Assembly: GCF_002858745.1 (NCBI RefSeq)
Contig: NZ_PJRO01000002.1
Span: forward strand, 1-64,000
Direction: 5' to 3'
Source: Mesorhizobium loti
GTDB lineage: Bacteria; Pseudomonadota; Alphaproteobacteria; Rhizobiales; Rhizobiaceae
Length of the DNA: 64,000 nucleotides
Position numbers and translations under genes: made by a program. Shown here piece after piece: positions 19,616 to 32,276 of the stretch. The stretch's first letter is position 1. Every line of letters begins with the position of its first letter. The notes beneath the pieces were generated by a model. The model was not told the DNA's origin and searched no databases. It saw only the letters and a program-made list of their open reading frames with translations.

Positions 19616-20544
19616 ACTGGGGACAAGGCGGAAGAAGGGGTGCGATGCCGCGCGCCCGTTTTGGCGCGTCCTCATGGCTCGATCGTTTCGTGTTGCCCAA
19701 GATGCTGCGCAAACCCGTTCGCACGCTTGGAAGGCTGACGCGTGGCGATTTCGCTGCGCCGCCGTTCGCTGCGGCTGCAATCAATGCTGTCTTCCTTGCC
19801 TCCTCTCTGACCTACGGTGCCTATCTCGGCGGCCATCTTGATGGCTTTGTGCAGGATGTCACCGCCCGTACCGGCTTTGCTGTCGACCAGATCAAAGTGG
19901 TCGGCAATCGCGAGACGTCGGAAATCGATATTCTCGACAAGCTGGATCTGAACGGCTGGACCTCGCTGGTTGGCTTCAGCGCGGAGGGCGCGCGCGAGCG
20001 TATCGCGTTGCTGCCGTGGATCCAGTCGGTGGCAGTGCGCAAGATCTACCCGCATCTCCTCGAAGTGCGCATAGATGAGCGTCAGGCTTTCGCCATCTGG
20101 CAAAGAGGCTCCGAACTTTCAGTGATCGAAAAAGATGGCCGCATCATCGCGCCGTACACCGGTGGCAATCAGTCGAAGCTGCCGCTGTTGGTCGGTCAGG
20201 GCGCGCCCGAGCATGCGCCGGCCCTGATGGCCAAGGTGGCAGGCTTTCCCGAGCTTGCTTCCAAGGTTCGTGGCTACATCCGCGTGGGCGACCGGCGCTG
20301 GGATATCAAGTTGGACAATGGCGTCGTCATCAAGCTGCCGGAGTTCGATGTCGAACAGGCGATGGCCGAGTTGGTGCGTCTCGATCGCGAGAAGGGGCTG
20401 CTGTCGCGGGACATCGCTTCGATCGACATGCGCCTCTCCGATCGCTTGACGGTGCAACTGACGCAGGAAGCGGCGACGGCGCGCGAGGCCGCGCTGAAGG
20501 AACAGGCGAAGATGGCAAAGCGCAAGGCGGGGCAGCAGATATGA
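19603..20544 (+). CDS. ftsQ: Cell division protein FtsQ
   Basis: FtsQ is a bitopic inner-membrane divisome protein that recruits FtsL and FtsB. The 313-residue product has a basic cytoplasmic N-terminus, a membrane segment ([21 protein letters not shown]) and a POTRA domain opening with [21 protein letters not shown], followed by [23 protein letters not shown], both diagnostic. A GTG at 19603 with GGAGGA 6 bases upstream is chosen as start. A TTG at 19582 and an ATG at 19645 are alternatives. The gene overlaps ddl by 13 bp and ftsA by 4 bp. The C-terminal tail is a short Lys/Ala-rich segment. Confidence 0.95.
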   Translation: MSALNWGQGGRRGAMPRARFGASSWLDRFVLPKMLRKPVRTLGRLTRGDFAAPPFAAAAINAVFLASSLTYGAYLGGHLDGFVQDVTARTGFAVDQIKVVGNRETSEIDILDKLDLNGWTSLVGFSAEGARERIALLPWIQSVAVRKIYPHLLEVRIDERQAFAIWQRGSELSVIEKDGRIIAPYTGGNQSKLPLLVGQGAPEHAPALMAKVAGFPELASKVRGYIRVGDRRWDIKLDNGVVIKLPEFDVEQAMAELVRLDREKGLLSRDIASIDMRLSDRLTVQLTQEAATAREAALKEQAKMAKRKAGQQI

Positions 20545-21848
20545 GTTGGCTCGGCGGCAACAATGAGGGAGCCTCGCGCCGATCTGGCGTGCTGACGGTT
20601 CTCGACGTCGGTTCGAGCAAAGTCTGCTGCGTGGTGGCAAAGCTCAAGCCCTGCGAGGAAGGTCATTTGCTGCGCGGCCGCTCGCACCGCATCCAGGTCA
20701 TCGGTATCGGTCATCAGAAGTCGCACGGCGTCAAGTCGGGCGTCGTCATCGATCTCGACCGTGCCGAGCATGCCATCCGGCTGGCGGTGGACGCAGCCGA
20801 GCGCATGGCGGGCCTCACCGTGGACTCGCTGATCGTCAACATGACTGCCGGTCGCCTGAAGAGCGAAACTTTCAACGCGACCATCAATCTTGGCGGTCAC
20901 GAAGTCGACGAGAACGACATCAAGCGGGTGCTCGGTGCCGGTGCCAAGCAGGCGCTGAAGTCCGAGCGCGAAGTTCTGCACACATTGCCTGTAGGTTTTT
21001 CGCTCGATGGTGAGCGCGGCGTACGCGATCCTCGCGGTATGGTCGGCGACACACTCGGCGTCGACATGCATGTGTTGACCGGAGATGCCGCGCCGTTGCG
21101 TAATCTGGAGCTCGCCATCAACCGCTCGCATCTGTCGGTCGAACGCCTGATCGCCACGCCTTATGCGGCGGGTCTCGCGGCGCTTGTCGATGATGAGCTG
21201 GAGATGGGTGCTGCCTGCATCGATATGGGCGGCGGCACCACCACGATCTCCGTCTTCTCGGAAGGCAAGTTCGTTTACGGCGATTCCATCCCCGTTGGTG
21301 GCAATCACGTCACGCTTGACCTCGCCAAGGGCCTGTCGACCTCCCTGGAAGCGGCCGAGCGACTGAAAGTCATGCATGGCTCGGCCTTGCCTGGCAGCTC
21401 GGACGATCGCGATCTCGTCACCATCCAGCCGATCGGCGAAGAGGGCGAGGCGCCGCTGCAAGTTCCGCGTTCGGTGATGACACGAATCATTCGGGCCCGT
21501 ATCGAGGAAACCCTGGAACTGTTGCGCGAGCGGCTGAGCAAGTCCGGTTATGGCAACGTCGTGGGCAAACGCGTTGTCCTGACTGGTGGCGCCAGCCAGC
21601 TTGCCGGTATGCCGGAAGCTGCGCGTCGCGTGCTGGGACGCAACGTGCGCGTCGGGCGTCCGCTCGGGGTTGCCGGCTTGCCCGAGGCGGCAAAAGGACC
21701 GGCTTTTTCGACCGCGGTCGGGCTGATGATCTATCCGCAGGTCGCTTCTTTCGAGAGCGGTTCTGCCTTTGGAGTCTCCCGTTTCAAGATGACGGGAACG
21801 GGTGGGAGACTGCACCGCATGAGTCAGTGGTTGAGAGACAGTTTTTAG
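20541..21848 (+). CDS. ftsA: Cell division protein FtsA
   Basis: FtsA is an actin-like ATPase that tethers FtsZ filaments to the membrane. The 435-residue protein has the phosphate-1 motif LTVLDVGSSKVCCVVAKL, the SHMA/1C domain (about residues 90-180, including GHEVDENDIKRVL), the second phosphate motif CIDMGGGTTTISVFSEG, and the adenosine motif VVLTGGASQLAGMPEAA. The C-terminus (RMSQWLRDSF) is an amphipathic membrane-targeting helix, as expected. It overlaps ftsQ by 4 bp and precedes ftsZ by 72 bp. Confidence 0.97.
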   Translation: MSWLGGNNEGASRRSGVLTVLDVGSSKVCCVVAKLKPCEEGHLLRGRSHRIQVIGIGHQKSHGVKSGVVIDLDRAEHAIRLAVDAAERMAGLTVDSLIVNMTAGRLKSETFNATINLGGHEVDENDIKRVLGAGAKQALKSEREVLHTLPVGFSLDGERGVRDPRGMVGDTLGVDMHVLTGDAAPLRNLELAINRSHLSVERLIATPYAAGLAALVDDELEMGAACIDMGGGTTTISVFSEGKFVYGDSIPVGGNHVTLDLAKGLSTSLEAAERLKVMHGSALPGSSDDRDLVTIQPIGEEGEAPLQVPRSVMTRIIRARIEETLELLRERLSKSGYGNVVGKRVVLTGGASQLAGMPEAARRVLGRNVRVGRPLGVAGLPEAAKGPAFSTAVGLMIYPQVASFESGSAFGVSRFKMTGTGGRLHRMSQWLRDSF

Positions 21849-21920
21849 TTGAGTTGACGGGGACAGCCCCATAAGCGGCCGCGACGGCGAAGCGGCGGTA
21901 AAGGCAAAAGGACGAGGACT

Positions 21921-23588
21921 ATGACGATCAATCTGAAAAAGCCGGACATCACCGAGCTCAAGCCACGCATCACCGTGTTCGGCGTCGGCGGCGGCGGCGG
22001 CAATGCGGTCAACAACATGATCACGGCGGGCCTGCGTGGCGTCGAGTTCGTCGTGGCCAACACCGATGCGCAGGCGCTCACCATGTCGAAGTCCGAGCGG
22101 CTGATCCAGCTTGGCGCGCACGTTACCGAAGGCCTCGGCGCTGGCTCGCAACCCGAAGTCGGTCGCGCCGCCGCTGAAGAGTGCATCGACGAGATCACGG
22201 ACTATCTGTCCAACACCCACATGTGCTTCGTGACTGCCGGCATGGGTGGCGGTACCGGCACGGGTGCTGCTCCGGTCGTGGCCCGTGCGGCTCGCGAAAA
22301 GGGCATCCTGACGGTTGGTGTGGTCACAAAACCATTCCACTTCGAGGGTCAGCGCCGCATGAAGACGGCCGACCTGGGCATCGAGGAACTGCAGAAATGC
22401 GTCGACACCCTGATCGTCATCCCGAACCAGAACCTGTTCCGGCTCGCCAATGACAAGACCACCTTCGCCGACGCCTTCGCGATGGCCGACCAAGTGCTCT
22501 ATTCAGGTGTAGCCTGCATCACCGATCTGATGGTCAAGGAAGGCCTGATCAATCTCGACTTCGCCGACGTGCGTTCGGTGATGCGCGAAATGGGCAAGGC
22601 GATGATGGGCACGGGGGAGGCCAGCGGCGAGGGGCGTGCAATGGCCGCTGCCGAGGCCGCGATTGCCAACCCGCTGCTCGACGAGACCTCGATGAAGGGT
22701 GCCAAGGGCCTGTTGATCTCGATCACCGGCGGCCGCGATCTCACCCTGTTCGAAGTTGACGAAGCCGCCACCCGTATCCGCGAAGAAGTCGACCAGGACG
22801 CCAACATCATTCTGGGTGCAACCTTCGACGAAGATCTCGAAGGCGTCATTCGCGTCTCGGTCGTCGCGACCGGTATCGACAAGTCGGCCGAGCAGATCGC
22901 CGCTGCTCCGATCTCGATCCGCGCCGCGCAGCCGAAGATGCCGGCGCGCCCGGCGGCCGCTCCGGCCGCCGAGATGCGAAGCGTTCCTGTGCCGCAATCG
23001 GCACTTCAGGAACCGCGCGCTGTTGATCCGGTCGCGGAGGCTATCCAGCAGGCGGAAGCCAATGCGGCTGCGTTTGCCCAGCAGCCGCGCGTTGCCCAGG
23101 CCGGTCCGCAGAGCAAGCTGTTCCAGGCGCCTCCGGCCCAGCCTCAGCCGCATCCCGTGATGCAGCAGGCGGCGCCGCAGCCAGCCCCGCAGCCCGTGCA
23201 TGAAATGGCCCCGCAGCAGCCGGTTGCAGCCCAGCCGCGCATGCCGCGCGTGGAGGACTTCCCACCGGTGGTGCGGGCCGAAGTCGAGGCAAAGCAGCAT
23301 CCAGTCGACCACGAAGACCGTGGTCCGATGGGTCTTTTGAAGCGCCTCACCAACGGTTTGACCCGCCGCGAGGAAGAGCCTGCCCGCTTGCAGCCGGCAC
23401 AGCCACGCGAGCCGAAGTTGCGCCAGGCAGCTCCGGAAGTGCGTCGCCTCGCACCGCAGGATGCACAGCTCTACGCGCCGCGGCGTGGCCAGGCCGACGA
23501 CCATGGCCGCTTCGCAACGCAGCCGCGTGCGACTCACGAGGACGATCAGCTGGAGATTCCGGCCTTCTTGCGCCGGCAAGCCAACTGA
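21921..23588 (+). CDS. ftsZ: Cell division protein FtsZ with long Pro/Gln-rich linker
   Basis: FtsZ is the tubulin-like GTPase that forms the Z ring. The N-terminal globular domain (about residues 1-320) has [15 protein letters not shown], the tubulin signature GGGTGTG at 109-115, and the T7-loop segment [11 protein letters not shown]. At 555 residues it is far longer than E. coli FtsZ (383). The excess is a disordered Pro, Gln and Ala-rich linker from about 330 to 530. The C-terminal peptide [15 protein letters not shown] is the conserved FtsA-binding tail. Long linkers of this kind are typical of Rhizobiales FtsZ. The start follows AAGGACGAGG. A hairpin lies 27 bp after the stop. Confidence 0.97.
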   Translation: MTINLKKPDITELKPRITVFGVGGGGGNAVNNMITAGLRGVEFVVANTDAQALTMSKSERLIQLGAHVTEGLGAGSQPEVGRAAAEECIDEITDYLSNTHMCFVTAGMGGGTGTGAAPVVARAAREKGILTVGVVTKPFHFEGQRRMKTADLGIEELQKCVDTLIVIPNQNLFRLANDKTTFADAFAMADQVLYSGVACITDLMVKEGLINLDFADVRSVMREMGKAMMGTGEASGEGRAMAAAEAAIANPLLDETSMKGAKGLLISITGGRDLTLFEVDEAATRIREEVDQDANIILGATFDEDLEGVIRVSVVATGIDKSAEQIAAAPISIRAAQPKMPARPAAAPAAEMRSVPVPQSALQEPRAVDPVAEAIQQAEANAAAFAQQPRVAQAGPQSKLFQAPPAQPQPHPVMQQAAPQPAPQPVHEMAPQQPVAAQPRMPRVEDFPPVVRAEVEAKQHPVDHEDRGPMGLLKRLTNGLTRREEEPARLQPAQPREPKLRQAAPEVRRLAPQDAQLYAPRRGQADDHGRFATQPRATHEDDQLEIPAFLRRQAN

Positions 23589-23615
23589 TCTTCTAACGGA
23601 TTGTAACAGTTGTTA

Positions 23616-23643
23616 ACAGGCAGGCGGGTGACCGCCTGCCTGT
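23616..23643 (+). terminator. Strong stem-loop after ftsZ
   Basis: A perfect 12-bp stem (ACAGGCAGGCGG / CCGCCTGCCTGT) with a GTGA loop begins 27 bases after the ftsZ stop. There is no T-tract, so it may be a weak intrinsic terminator or a 3'-end stabiliser rather than a full stop for the operon. The remaining 23644-23857 stretch before lpxC holds no gene and probably carries the lpxC promoter. Confidence 0.6.
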
Positions 23644-23857
23644 CGGCATTAATAGTGCTGGAAAAACAAATGCTTGCGTGCCGCTTTTGCACTCCCATGG
23701 CAGTTACATCGGGTAAGAAAGCGTGATTTGGAGTATGCCTTGGCGGCCACTATCTTCCGCGGGCAATGATGGCAGTGGGTTTTTTGGGGATGTGCCCCAC
23801 TGACTGGAAGATCAAGGGCAGCGACCGAAAAACCGATTGGCCGCGCCGTACGGGCAC

Positions 23858-24802
23858 ATGGGGATCAGCTTGCAGGACTACCAGACAACCCTGAAATCGC
23901 GGGCGACATTGACCGGTATCGGCGTTCATAGCGGCAATACGGTCACCATCCATTTTCTGCCTGCCGACGCTGACGCAGGTATCGTTTTCCACTTGATTGA
24001 CGATGACCAGCCGGTGCGGGAGTTCCGGGCGCTGGTTTCGGAAGTGGGCGCCACCGACCTCTGCACCATGCTCGGCGATCCAGCCGGCCAGCACATTGCC
24101 ACTGTTGAACACCTGATGGCAGCCGTGCTCGGGCTCGGCATCGACAATATGGTGGTCGAGATCGATGGACGGGAAGTGCCGATCCTCGATGGCAGCTCGA
24201 TCGAGTTCGTCGAGGCGATCGATCAAGCCGGTATCGAAGTCCTTCCGGTGAAGCGTCGCTTCATCCGCATCCTCAAGCCGGTGCGCATCGAGAGCGGCGC
24301 CTCCTGGGCCGAATTTCGTCCCTATTCGGGGACCCGTTTCGAAATCGAGATCGATTTCGAAAGCCCGGCAATCGGCCGTCAAGGCTTTGCCACCGACCTC
24401 ACTGCCGATGTTTTCCGCAGCGAAATCGCGCGTGCGCGTACCTTCGGCTTCATGAAGGACGTGGAGCGCCTGTGGGCGGCTGGCTATGCTTTAGGCTCTT
24501 CGCTCGACAATTCGCTGGTGATCGGCGACGACCATCGCGTCATCAATGTTGGGGGTTTGCGCTACCCCAACGAATTCGCACGCCACAAGACGCTGGATGC
24601 GATGGGCGATCTGGCTTTGGCCGGTGTCCGCTTCATCGGCTGCTTTCGATCCTATCGCGGCGGCCATCGGCTGAATGCGACGGCGCTTCGCCGTCTCCTG
24701 TCGGACCGCGCTGCCTTCGAGGTGGTCGAAGCGACGCGCCGCGGTCGCGCTGGCGAGATGAGCGCGATCAGCGCGCCGGTATACGCGCCCTGGACGATCT
24801 GA
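23858..24802 (+). CDS. lpxC: UDP-3-O-acyl-N-acetylglucosamine deacetylase LpxC
   Basis: LpxC is the zinc deacetylase that commits carbon to lipid A. The 314-residue protein starts MGISLQDYQTTLKSRATLTGIGVHSG, standard for the family. Zinc ligands are visible: His85 in VEHLMAAVLG, and His243 with Asp247 in HKTLD. The general acid region is His270 in the SYRGGHRLN segment. The ATG at 23858 is chosen over 23837 because it matches the family N-terminus. The order ftsZ-lpxC-bamD-recN-ligA is conserved across Rhizobiales. Confidence 0.96.
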   Translation: MGISLQDYQTTLKSRATLTGIGVHSGNTVTIHFLPADADAGIVFHLIDDDQPVREFRALVSEVGATDLCTMLGDPAGQHIATVEHLMAAVLGLGIDNMVVEIDGREVPILDGSSIEFVEAIDQAGIEVLPVKRRFIRILKPVRIESGASWAEFRPYSGTRFEIEIDFESPAIGRQGFATDLTADVFRSEIARARTFGFMKDVERLWAAGYALGSSLDNSLVIGDDHRVINVGGLRYPNEFARHKTLDAMGDLALAGVRFIGCFRSYRGGHRLNATALRRLLSDRAAFEVVEATRRGRAGEMSAISAPVYAPWTI

Positions 24803-25001
24803 ATTTCGTCGGCTTCCAGCTCGAAAGTGTGCCTGTTGCACGGGCGCACCACCTTCACTTTGAAATCTCGATCCTCAATTCATGGCGGATTGCGCCACAA
24901 AATTGCACGATTGCAGGGCGATAGCGTTGCCGCGCGCGCTGTTTTTGGTTTATGGCTGCTCGCCGACGTGGGCAATGGCGCCGAGAGGGCGAATTTCGAT
25001 C

Positions 25002-25874
25002 ATGTTTTTCAGACAGGCCGACCAATTGAAGGCGCCGTTTTCGGTGACTTTTCTAGCACTTTCGATGCTTGCTGCTCCCCTGGCGCTTTCGGGCTGCATG
25101 TCCTCGGAAAAGGATCTGGACCTGTCGACCTATGTCGATCAGACCGAGCCGGCTGATGTGCTTTACAATCAGGGCCTTGCCAATCTGAACGCCGGCCGTC
25201 TCGACGAGGCAGCCAAGAAATTTGCCGCCGTCGATCGCCAGCATCCCTATTCGGAATGGGCGCGCAAATCGATGGTGATGGGCGCATTCACCAATTACCG
25301 GCAAGGCAGGTATGACGACGCGATCAGCGCAGCCAAGCGCTATCTGACGCTTTATCCGTCCACCGACGAAGCCGCCTATGCGCAGTACATTATCGGTCTC
25401 AGCTATTACAAACAGATCGAAGACGTCACCCGCGACCAGAAGGAAGCCAAGCTCACCATCCAGACCATGCAGGAGCTGGTGACGCGCTGGCCGGATTCCG
25501 AGTATGTCGAGGATGCCAAGGCCAAGATCCGTTTTGCCAATGATCAGCTGGCCGGCAAGGAGATGCAGGTCGGCCGTTATTATCTCGAGCGCAAGGAATA
25601 TCTCGCCTCGATCAAGCGCTTCCGCAATGTGATTGAGAACTATTCCAACACCCGTCACATCGAGGAAGCGCTGGCGCGTCTCACCGAAGCCTATTACGCG
25701 CTCGGCCTCGTGGACGAGGCGCAGACAGCCGCTGCCGTGCTTGGCCAGAACTACCCTGACAGCCAGTGGTACAAGGATTCCTACAAGCTCTTGCAGAGTG
25801 GTGGTCTGCAGCCACGCGAGAATGCGGGCTCATGGATTTCCAAGGCTGGCAAGCTGATCACCGGCGGCGCCTGA
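25002..25874 (+). CDS. bamD: Outer membrane assembly lipoprotein BamD (ComL)
   Basis: BamD is an essential lipoprotein of the BAM complex that inserts outer-membrane beta-barrels. The 290-residue precursor has a lipoprotein signal peptide with lipobox LSGC and acylated Cys32. TPR-like repeats follow: [23 protein letters not shown], then [37 protein letters not shown] and the [18 protein letters not shown] segment characteristic of BamD. The ATG at 25002 is chosen because it gives a proper signal peptide; the open frame upstream is not coding-like. The stop is immediately followed by a family A repeat. Confidence 0.95.
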   Translation: MFFRQADQLKAPFSVTFLALSMLAAPLALSGCMSSEKDLDLSTYVDQTEPADVLYNQGLANLNAGRLDEAAKKFAAVDRQHPYSEWARKSMVMGAFTNYRQGRYDDAISAAKRYLTLYPSTDEAAYAQYIIGLSYYKQIEDVTRDQKEAKLTIQTMQELVTRWPDSEYVEDAKAKIRFANDQLAGKEMQVGRYYLERKEYLASIKRFRNVIENYSNTRHIEEALARLTEAYYALGLVDEAQTAAAVLGQNYPDSQWYKDSYKLLQSGGLQPRENAGSWISKAGKLITGGA

Positions 25875-25969
25875 TAGAGCAATTCCAGGAAAAGTGTTTA
25901 GCGGTTTTCCATCCGGAATTGCGTAAAACAAAGAGCCAGAGCGTTTCCGTAAAACGGAAACGTTCTGGC
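25875..25969 (+). repeat. Intergenic palindromic repeat, family A copy 2
   Basis: The element directly abuts the bamD stop codon. It begins TAGAGCAATTCCAGG and ends with the inverted arms CGTTTCCG/CGGAAACG. It occupies most of the bamD-recN gap. Confidence 0.9.
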
Positions 25970-26025
25970 ATTCACTGTGCGCCTCATGGGGCGCGCGCAG
26001 TCATCCTTGATGCTATAGAGCGCCG

Positions 26026-27696
26026 ATGCTCTCCAGGCTATCGATTCGCGATATCGTCCTGATCGAACGGCTCGATATTGATTTCGCGCCGGGCCTCTCC
26101 GTTTTGACCGGCGAAACCGGTGCCGGAAAATCCATTCTGCTTGATGCGCTGTCGCTGGCGCTTGGGGCGCGTGGCGATGCCTCGCTGGTGCGGCATGGCG
26201 CGGCGCAAGGCCAGGTAACGGCGGTGTTCGATGTGCCGCGCAACCATCCGGCGCGTGAGATTCTTGCCGAGAACGCCATCGAGGATGATGGCGATATCAT
26301 CCTGCGCCGTTTGCAGACGGCGGACGGGCGTACGCGCGTCTTTGTCAACGATCAGCCGTCATCCGTTACGTTGATGCGTGATATTGGCCGCGCGCTGGTG
26401 GAAATCCACGGCCAGCATGACGACCGCGCCCTGGTCGACCCCGGCGCGCATCGCGATCTGCTCGACGCCTTCGGCGGTCATCTCGGCCTCGTGCGCAGTA
26501 CCGGCGAAGCCTGGCGCTACTGGCGGCAAGCGGAGCAGGATCTCGCTCGTCACCGCGCCAAGGTAGAGGCTGCTGCACGGGAAGCAGACTATCTGCGCGC
26601 CTCCGTGGCGGAACTTGCCAAGCTCGACCCGCAACCCGGTGAGGAGACCGAATTGGCTGAGCTGCGCTCGGTCATGATGCGAGCCGAAAAAATCGCTACC
26701 GAAATCCACGATGCGCAGGACGTGCTCTCTGGCCCGTCCTCGCCACTGCCGCAGCTTGCCAGCTTGCTCAGACGTCTGCAGCGCAAGGCCGGCGAGGCGC
26801 CGGGCTTGCTGGAGGACGTGGTGAAGTCGCTGGACGAAGCGCTGATTTCGCTCGACGCCACGCAGTCGGGTGTGGAAGCCGCGCTGCGCGCGACCGAATA
26901 TGATCCGCAGCGGCTGGAAAAGGCCGAGGAGCGGCTGTTTGCACTGCGTGCGGCCGCGCGCAAGCACAACGTCGTGGTCGACAATTTGGCTCAGCTGCGC
27001 GACACGATGGCCGCCGACCTTGCCGATCTGGACGCCGGCGAGGAGAAGCTTGGTGCGCTGGAGAAACAGGCAACGATGGCGCGCGAGGCCTATGACCTCT
27101 CCGCCTCCGAACTGTCGACACTCCGTCACGCCGTGGCCTCGGGGCTCGCCAAGGCGGTGATGGCCGAACTCCCGGCGCTGAAACTCGAGCGTGCTGAATT
27201 CATCGTCGAGATTTCCAGTGAGCCCGCCAATCGGCTGGAGGAAGGCATCGACCAGATCGAGTTCTGGGTACGCACCAATCCCGGCACCAGGCCGGGCCCG
27301 ATGATGAAGGTAGCCTCTGGCGGAGAACTTTCGCGTTTCCTGCTCGCGCTCAAGGTGGCGTTGGCCGATCGAGGCTCTGCGCCAACCCTGGTTTTCGACG
27401 AGATTGACACTGGCGTTGGCGGTGCGGTGGCCGACGCTATCGGCCAAAGGCTGGCGAGGCTTTCGAGGCGCGTGCAGGTTCTGTCCGTCACCCATGCGCC
27501 GCAGGTGGCGGCGCGGGCGGCAACGCATTTCCTGATCTCGAAATCCGGCACAGATCGCGTTGCCACTGGCATTGCCGAGATGGACCGTACCGCGCGCCAG
27601 GAAGAGATCGCACGCATGCTGGCCGGAGCCAGCATCACCGACGAAGCGAGGGCGGCGGCCGAGAGGCTGTTGCGCGAAAATGCGGTCGCGTCGTGA
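26026..27696 (+). CDS. recN: DNA repair protein RecN
   Basis: RecN is an SMC-like ATPase acting in double-strand break repair. The 556-residue protein starts MLSRLSIRDIVLIERLDIDFAPGLSVLTGETGAGKS, with a Walker A motif at the end. The central part (about 150-380) is coiled coil. Near the C-terminus are the ABC-type signature SGGELSRFLLALK, Walker B PTLVFDEIDTGVGG and the VTHAPQVAARA switch segment. Length is typical. No clear alphaproteobacterial LexA box was seen in the short leader. Confidence 0.96.
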   Translation: MLSRLSIRDIVLIERLDIDFAPGLSVLTGETGAGKSILLDALSLALGARGDASLVRHGAAQGQVTAVFDVPRNHPAREILAENAIEDDGDIILRRLQTADGRTRVFVNDQPSSVTLMRDIGRALVEIHGQHDDRALVDPGAHRDLLDAFGGHLGLVRSTGEAWRYWRQAEQDLARHRAKVEAAAREADYLRASVAELAKLDPQPGEETELAELRSVMMRAEKIATEIHDAQDVLSGPSSPLPQLASLLRRLQRKAGEAPGLLEDVVKSLDEALISLDATQSGVEAALRATEYDPQRLEKAEERLFALRAAARKHNVVVDNLAQLRDTMAADLADLDAGEEKLGALEKQATMAREAYDLSASELSTLRHAVASGLAKAVMAELPALKLERAEFIVEISSEPANRLEEGIDQIEFWVRTNPGTRPGPMMKVASGGELSRFLLALKVALADRGSAPTLVFDEIDTGVGGAVADAIGQRLARLSRRVQVLSVTHAPQVAARAATHFLISKSGTDRVATGIAEMDRTARQEEIARMLAGASITDEARAAAERLLRENAVAS

Positions 27697-27758
27697 ACTG
27701 TCTGGAGTGACCGCCAGGACTGGCGGAAGCGGTTTATTTTCGAGGGAATTTGCCGACT

Positions 27759-30206
<2,448 letters not shown>

Positions 30207-30207
<1 letters not shown>

Positions 30208-30908
30208 TGACCGGAACGTTCACCGGCTTCGGCCAGAAGGCCATTCCATTCCTGAAGGCGCTGGATTTTCACCAGAGCCGGGAGTGGTTCCAGGAAAACC
30301 GCGACCTGTTTGAAAGCGAACTGCGTGAACCGCTCGGCAATCTGGTCGAGACGCTTTCGGAGCGCTTTGGCGCAGTGGGGCTCGGTTTGCGCGGCGACCG
30401 CAAGAAATCGCTGTTCCGGATCAACCGTGATGTGCGTTTCTCAAAGGACAAGCGCCCCTACACCACGCATGTGTCCGCGATCCTGTCACCCGACGGCACA
30501 AAGATGGAGCAGGGTGTTTTCTTCTTTCGCCTGGGTCTCGACGCCTGTTTTGCCGCGGTTGCCTGGTGGCAGCCGGAAACCGCAATGCTGCAGGCAATGC
30601 GCCGTTCGATCGAGACGAAGCCGGAGCAATTCCGCAAGCTGGTAGCCGCCTTGAAAAAAGGCAAGCTGGAGCTCGGCACGCAAGATGCCATGAAGCGCAT
30701 GCCGCGTGGCTTCGAGCATGTCGCCGAGCCAGATCTTTCCGCAGCGATCCGCAACCGGCATTTCGTTGTGCGGCAGGAGGTCGATCCGGCTTTCATCCAC
30801 GCGCCGGAACTTGCCGATGCACTGGTGGATTTCGCGAAGCGCGCCCGGCCGCTGCTCGACTGGGGCAGGGCAATTCAAGGCACGATTGTGCCAGTCGCGC
30901 AGGACTGA
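30207..30908 (+). CDS. DUF2461 family protein
   Basis: The 233-residue protein belongs to the widespread DUF2461 (TIGR02453) family, which has no established function. The recognised signatures are FLKALDFHQSREWFQENRDLFE near the N-terminus and FRINRDVRFSKDKRPYTTHVSA in the first half. There is no signal peptide or membrane segment, so a cytoplasmic location is likely. The ATG at 30207 shares a base with the ligA stop, suggesting co-translation with ligA. A GTG one codon upstream is an alternative. Confidence 0.85.
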
Positions 30909-31000
30909 AACACGGCGGAAAGCATCATTTTCGCTGATCGTTTGGCTCAAGCGAATTGGTGTGACATCCGACGGCTGGCTACCTACATGTCTCCCTTCCG

Positions 31001-31104
31001 GTGCATCGGCACGAAAATCGCGATCGATTTTCGGCAAGCATGATGTGTCGATCCAAAGAGTTAGAGCGTCCTTTGCGCGTCCGAATGGACGCGCGGCCCT
31101 CTAA
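31001..31104 (+). repeat. Intergenic palindromic repeat, family B copy 2
   Basis: GTGCATCGGC followed by an arm with CGATCGATTTTCGG and then the core palindrome GAGCGTCCTTTGCGCGTCC / GGACGCGCGGCCCTC at 31063-31104. It is the reverse complement of the unit at 27759-27862. It ends 12 bp before azlC. Confidence 0.8.
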
Positions 31105-31116
31105 GGGGAGCAGTTC

Positions 31117-31869
31117 ATGTCATCGGAAGCGATAGCCGAGAGGTCCAGAGCAAGCGAATTCTGGGATGGCGTGCGGCTCAGCACGCCGGTGGTGGTGGCT
31201 TCCGCGCCGTTCGCCATGCTGTTCGGTGCGCTTGCCGTCGACAACGGGTTCTCGGTCGTCGAGGCGACCTTGATGAGCGCAACGGTCTATGGCGGTGCCA
31301 GCCAGATGGTCGGTATCGAACTGTTCGGCCAACATGTCGCGCCCTGGCTGATCGTGCTTTCCATCTTCGCCGTGAACTTCCGCCACGTGCTTTATTCGGC
31401 CGGCATCGGTCGGCGCATCACACACTGGCCAATCGTGCAGCAGGTGCTCGGCTATTTCATCCTCACCGATCCGCAATATGCCATTTCCGAGCGCAGGGCG
31501 GAAAACGGTCAGACGGTCAGTTTCATCTGGTACCTTGGGCTCGGTCTGCCAGTCTACGTGTTCTGGGTGGTGGAAACCGCGCTCGGTGCTTATTTCGGCA
31601 AGCTGATCAGCAACACCGGCTCGCTCGGCATTGATTTCCTGCTGCCGATCTATTTCTTCGGCCTGGTCATGGGTTTCCGCAAACGGCCACTGTGGTTGCC
31701 GGTGGTGGCAGTGAGCGCCGTAGCATCGATCATCGCCTACAAAACCGTCGGCTCGCCGTGGCACGTCTCGATCGGCGCGGTCGCCGGCGTACTGCTCGCT
31801 GTCATCCTGCCGCCGCATCACAGCGGTGTCGGTGCCAGACCCGGCACCGAGGCGGAGGAACAGCTGTGA
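31117..31869 (+). CDS. azlC: AzlC family branched-chain amino acid exporter, large subunit
   Basis: AzlC with AzlD forms an inner-membrane exporter of branched-chain amino acids or analogues (LIV-E family). The 250-residue protein has about five to seven membrane segments and the family motifs FGALAVDNGFSVVEATLMSATVYGGASQ, VNFRHVLYSAGIG and GYFILTDPQYAIS. The ATG at 31117 follows GGGGAGCAG. It overlaps azlD by 4 bp. The true substrate here is not known. Confidence 0.9.
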   Translation: MSSEAIAERSRASEFWDGVRLSTPVVVASAPFAMLFGALAVDNGFSVVEATLMSATVYGGASQMVGIELFGQHVAPWLIVLSIFAVNFRHVLYSAGIGRRITHWPIVQQVLGYFILTDPQYAISERRAENGQTVSFIWYLGLGLPVYVFWVVETALGAYFGKLISNTGSLGIDFLLPIYFFGLVMGFRKRPLWLPVVAVSAVASIIAYKTVGSPWHVSIGAVAGVLLAVILPPHHSGVGARPGTEAEEQL

Positions 31870-32162
31870 GCACGACATTCTGGATCATCATCGCGGCTGC
31901 GATCGCCACCTATCTCACCCGCGTCGGTGGCCATCTCGTCATCTCGCGTTTCGAGCGGGTGCATCCGCGCGTCGAGGCAGGGTTGAATGCCGTGCCGGCA
32001 GCGGTGCTGACGACGCTGGTGGCACCGGCAGTCCTGAGTGCAGGCCCTGCTGAATGGGCCGCGCTGATCGTGGCGGGCGCGGTGTCGCTACGCGGTGGAT
32101 TGTTGTCGATGTTCCTTGCCGGAGCCGCCGTGCTCATCCTGGCACGGCAGTTCATGGCTTAA
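31866..32162 (+). CDS. azlD: AzlD family branched-chain amino acid exporter, small subunit
   Basis: The 98-residue membrane protein pairs with AzlC. A GTG at 31866 starts FWIIIAAAIATYLTRVGGHLVIS, in which the TYLTR motif is the AzlD hallmark. Two further hydrophobic segments follow (VPAAVLTTLVAPAVL and GAVSLRGGLLSMFLAGAAVL). Length is typical (about 100 residues). The 4 bp overlap with azlC indicates translational coupling. Confidence 0.9.
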   Translation: MSTTFWIIIAAAIATYLTRVGGHLVISRFERVHPRVEAGLNAVPAAVLTTLVAPAVLSAGPAEWAALIVAGAVSLRGGLLSMFLAGAAVLILARQFMA

Positions 32163-32191
32163 GAGGCTTCCGCAAAACTGAGATGGCGCCT

Positions 32192-32276
32192 TAGCGTTTC
32201 CGCTTTTCTCGGAAACGCTCTAATTCTACGCAATTCCGGACGCAAAACCGCTACGCGCTTTGCTGGAATTGCTCTA
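32192..32276 (-). repeat. Intergenic palindromic repeat, family A copy 4 (inverted)
   Basis: This copy runs in the opposite direction, starting AGCGTTTCCGC and ending GGAATTGCTCTAG. It fills the gap between the convergent azlD and aminopeptidase genes. The terminal CTA supplies the TAG stop of the aminopeptidase gene. Confidence 0.9.

Noticed and set aside
20274..22493. 739-codon open frame antisense to ftsQ, ftsA and ftsZ
   Set aside because: It spans three certain genes on the other strand and has no domain similarity.
26000..26025. Possible LexA box before recN
   Set aside because: Only a single GTTC half-site near 25961 was found; the second half does not fit GTTC-N7-GTTC.
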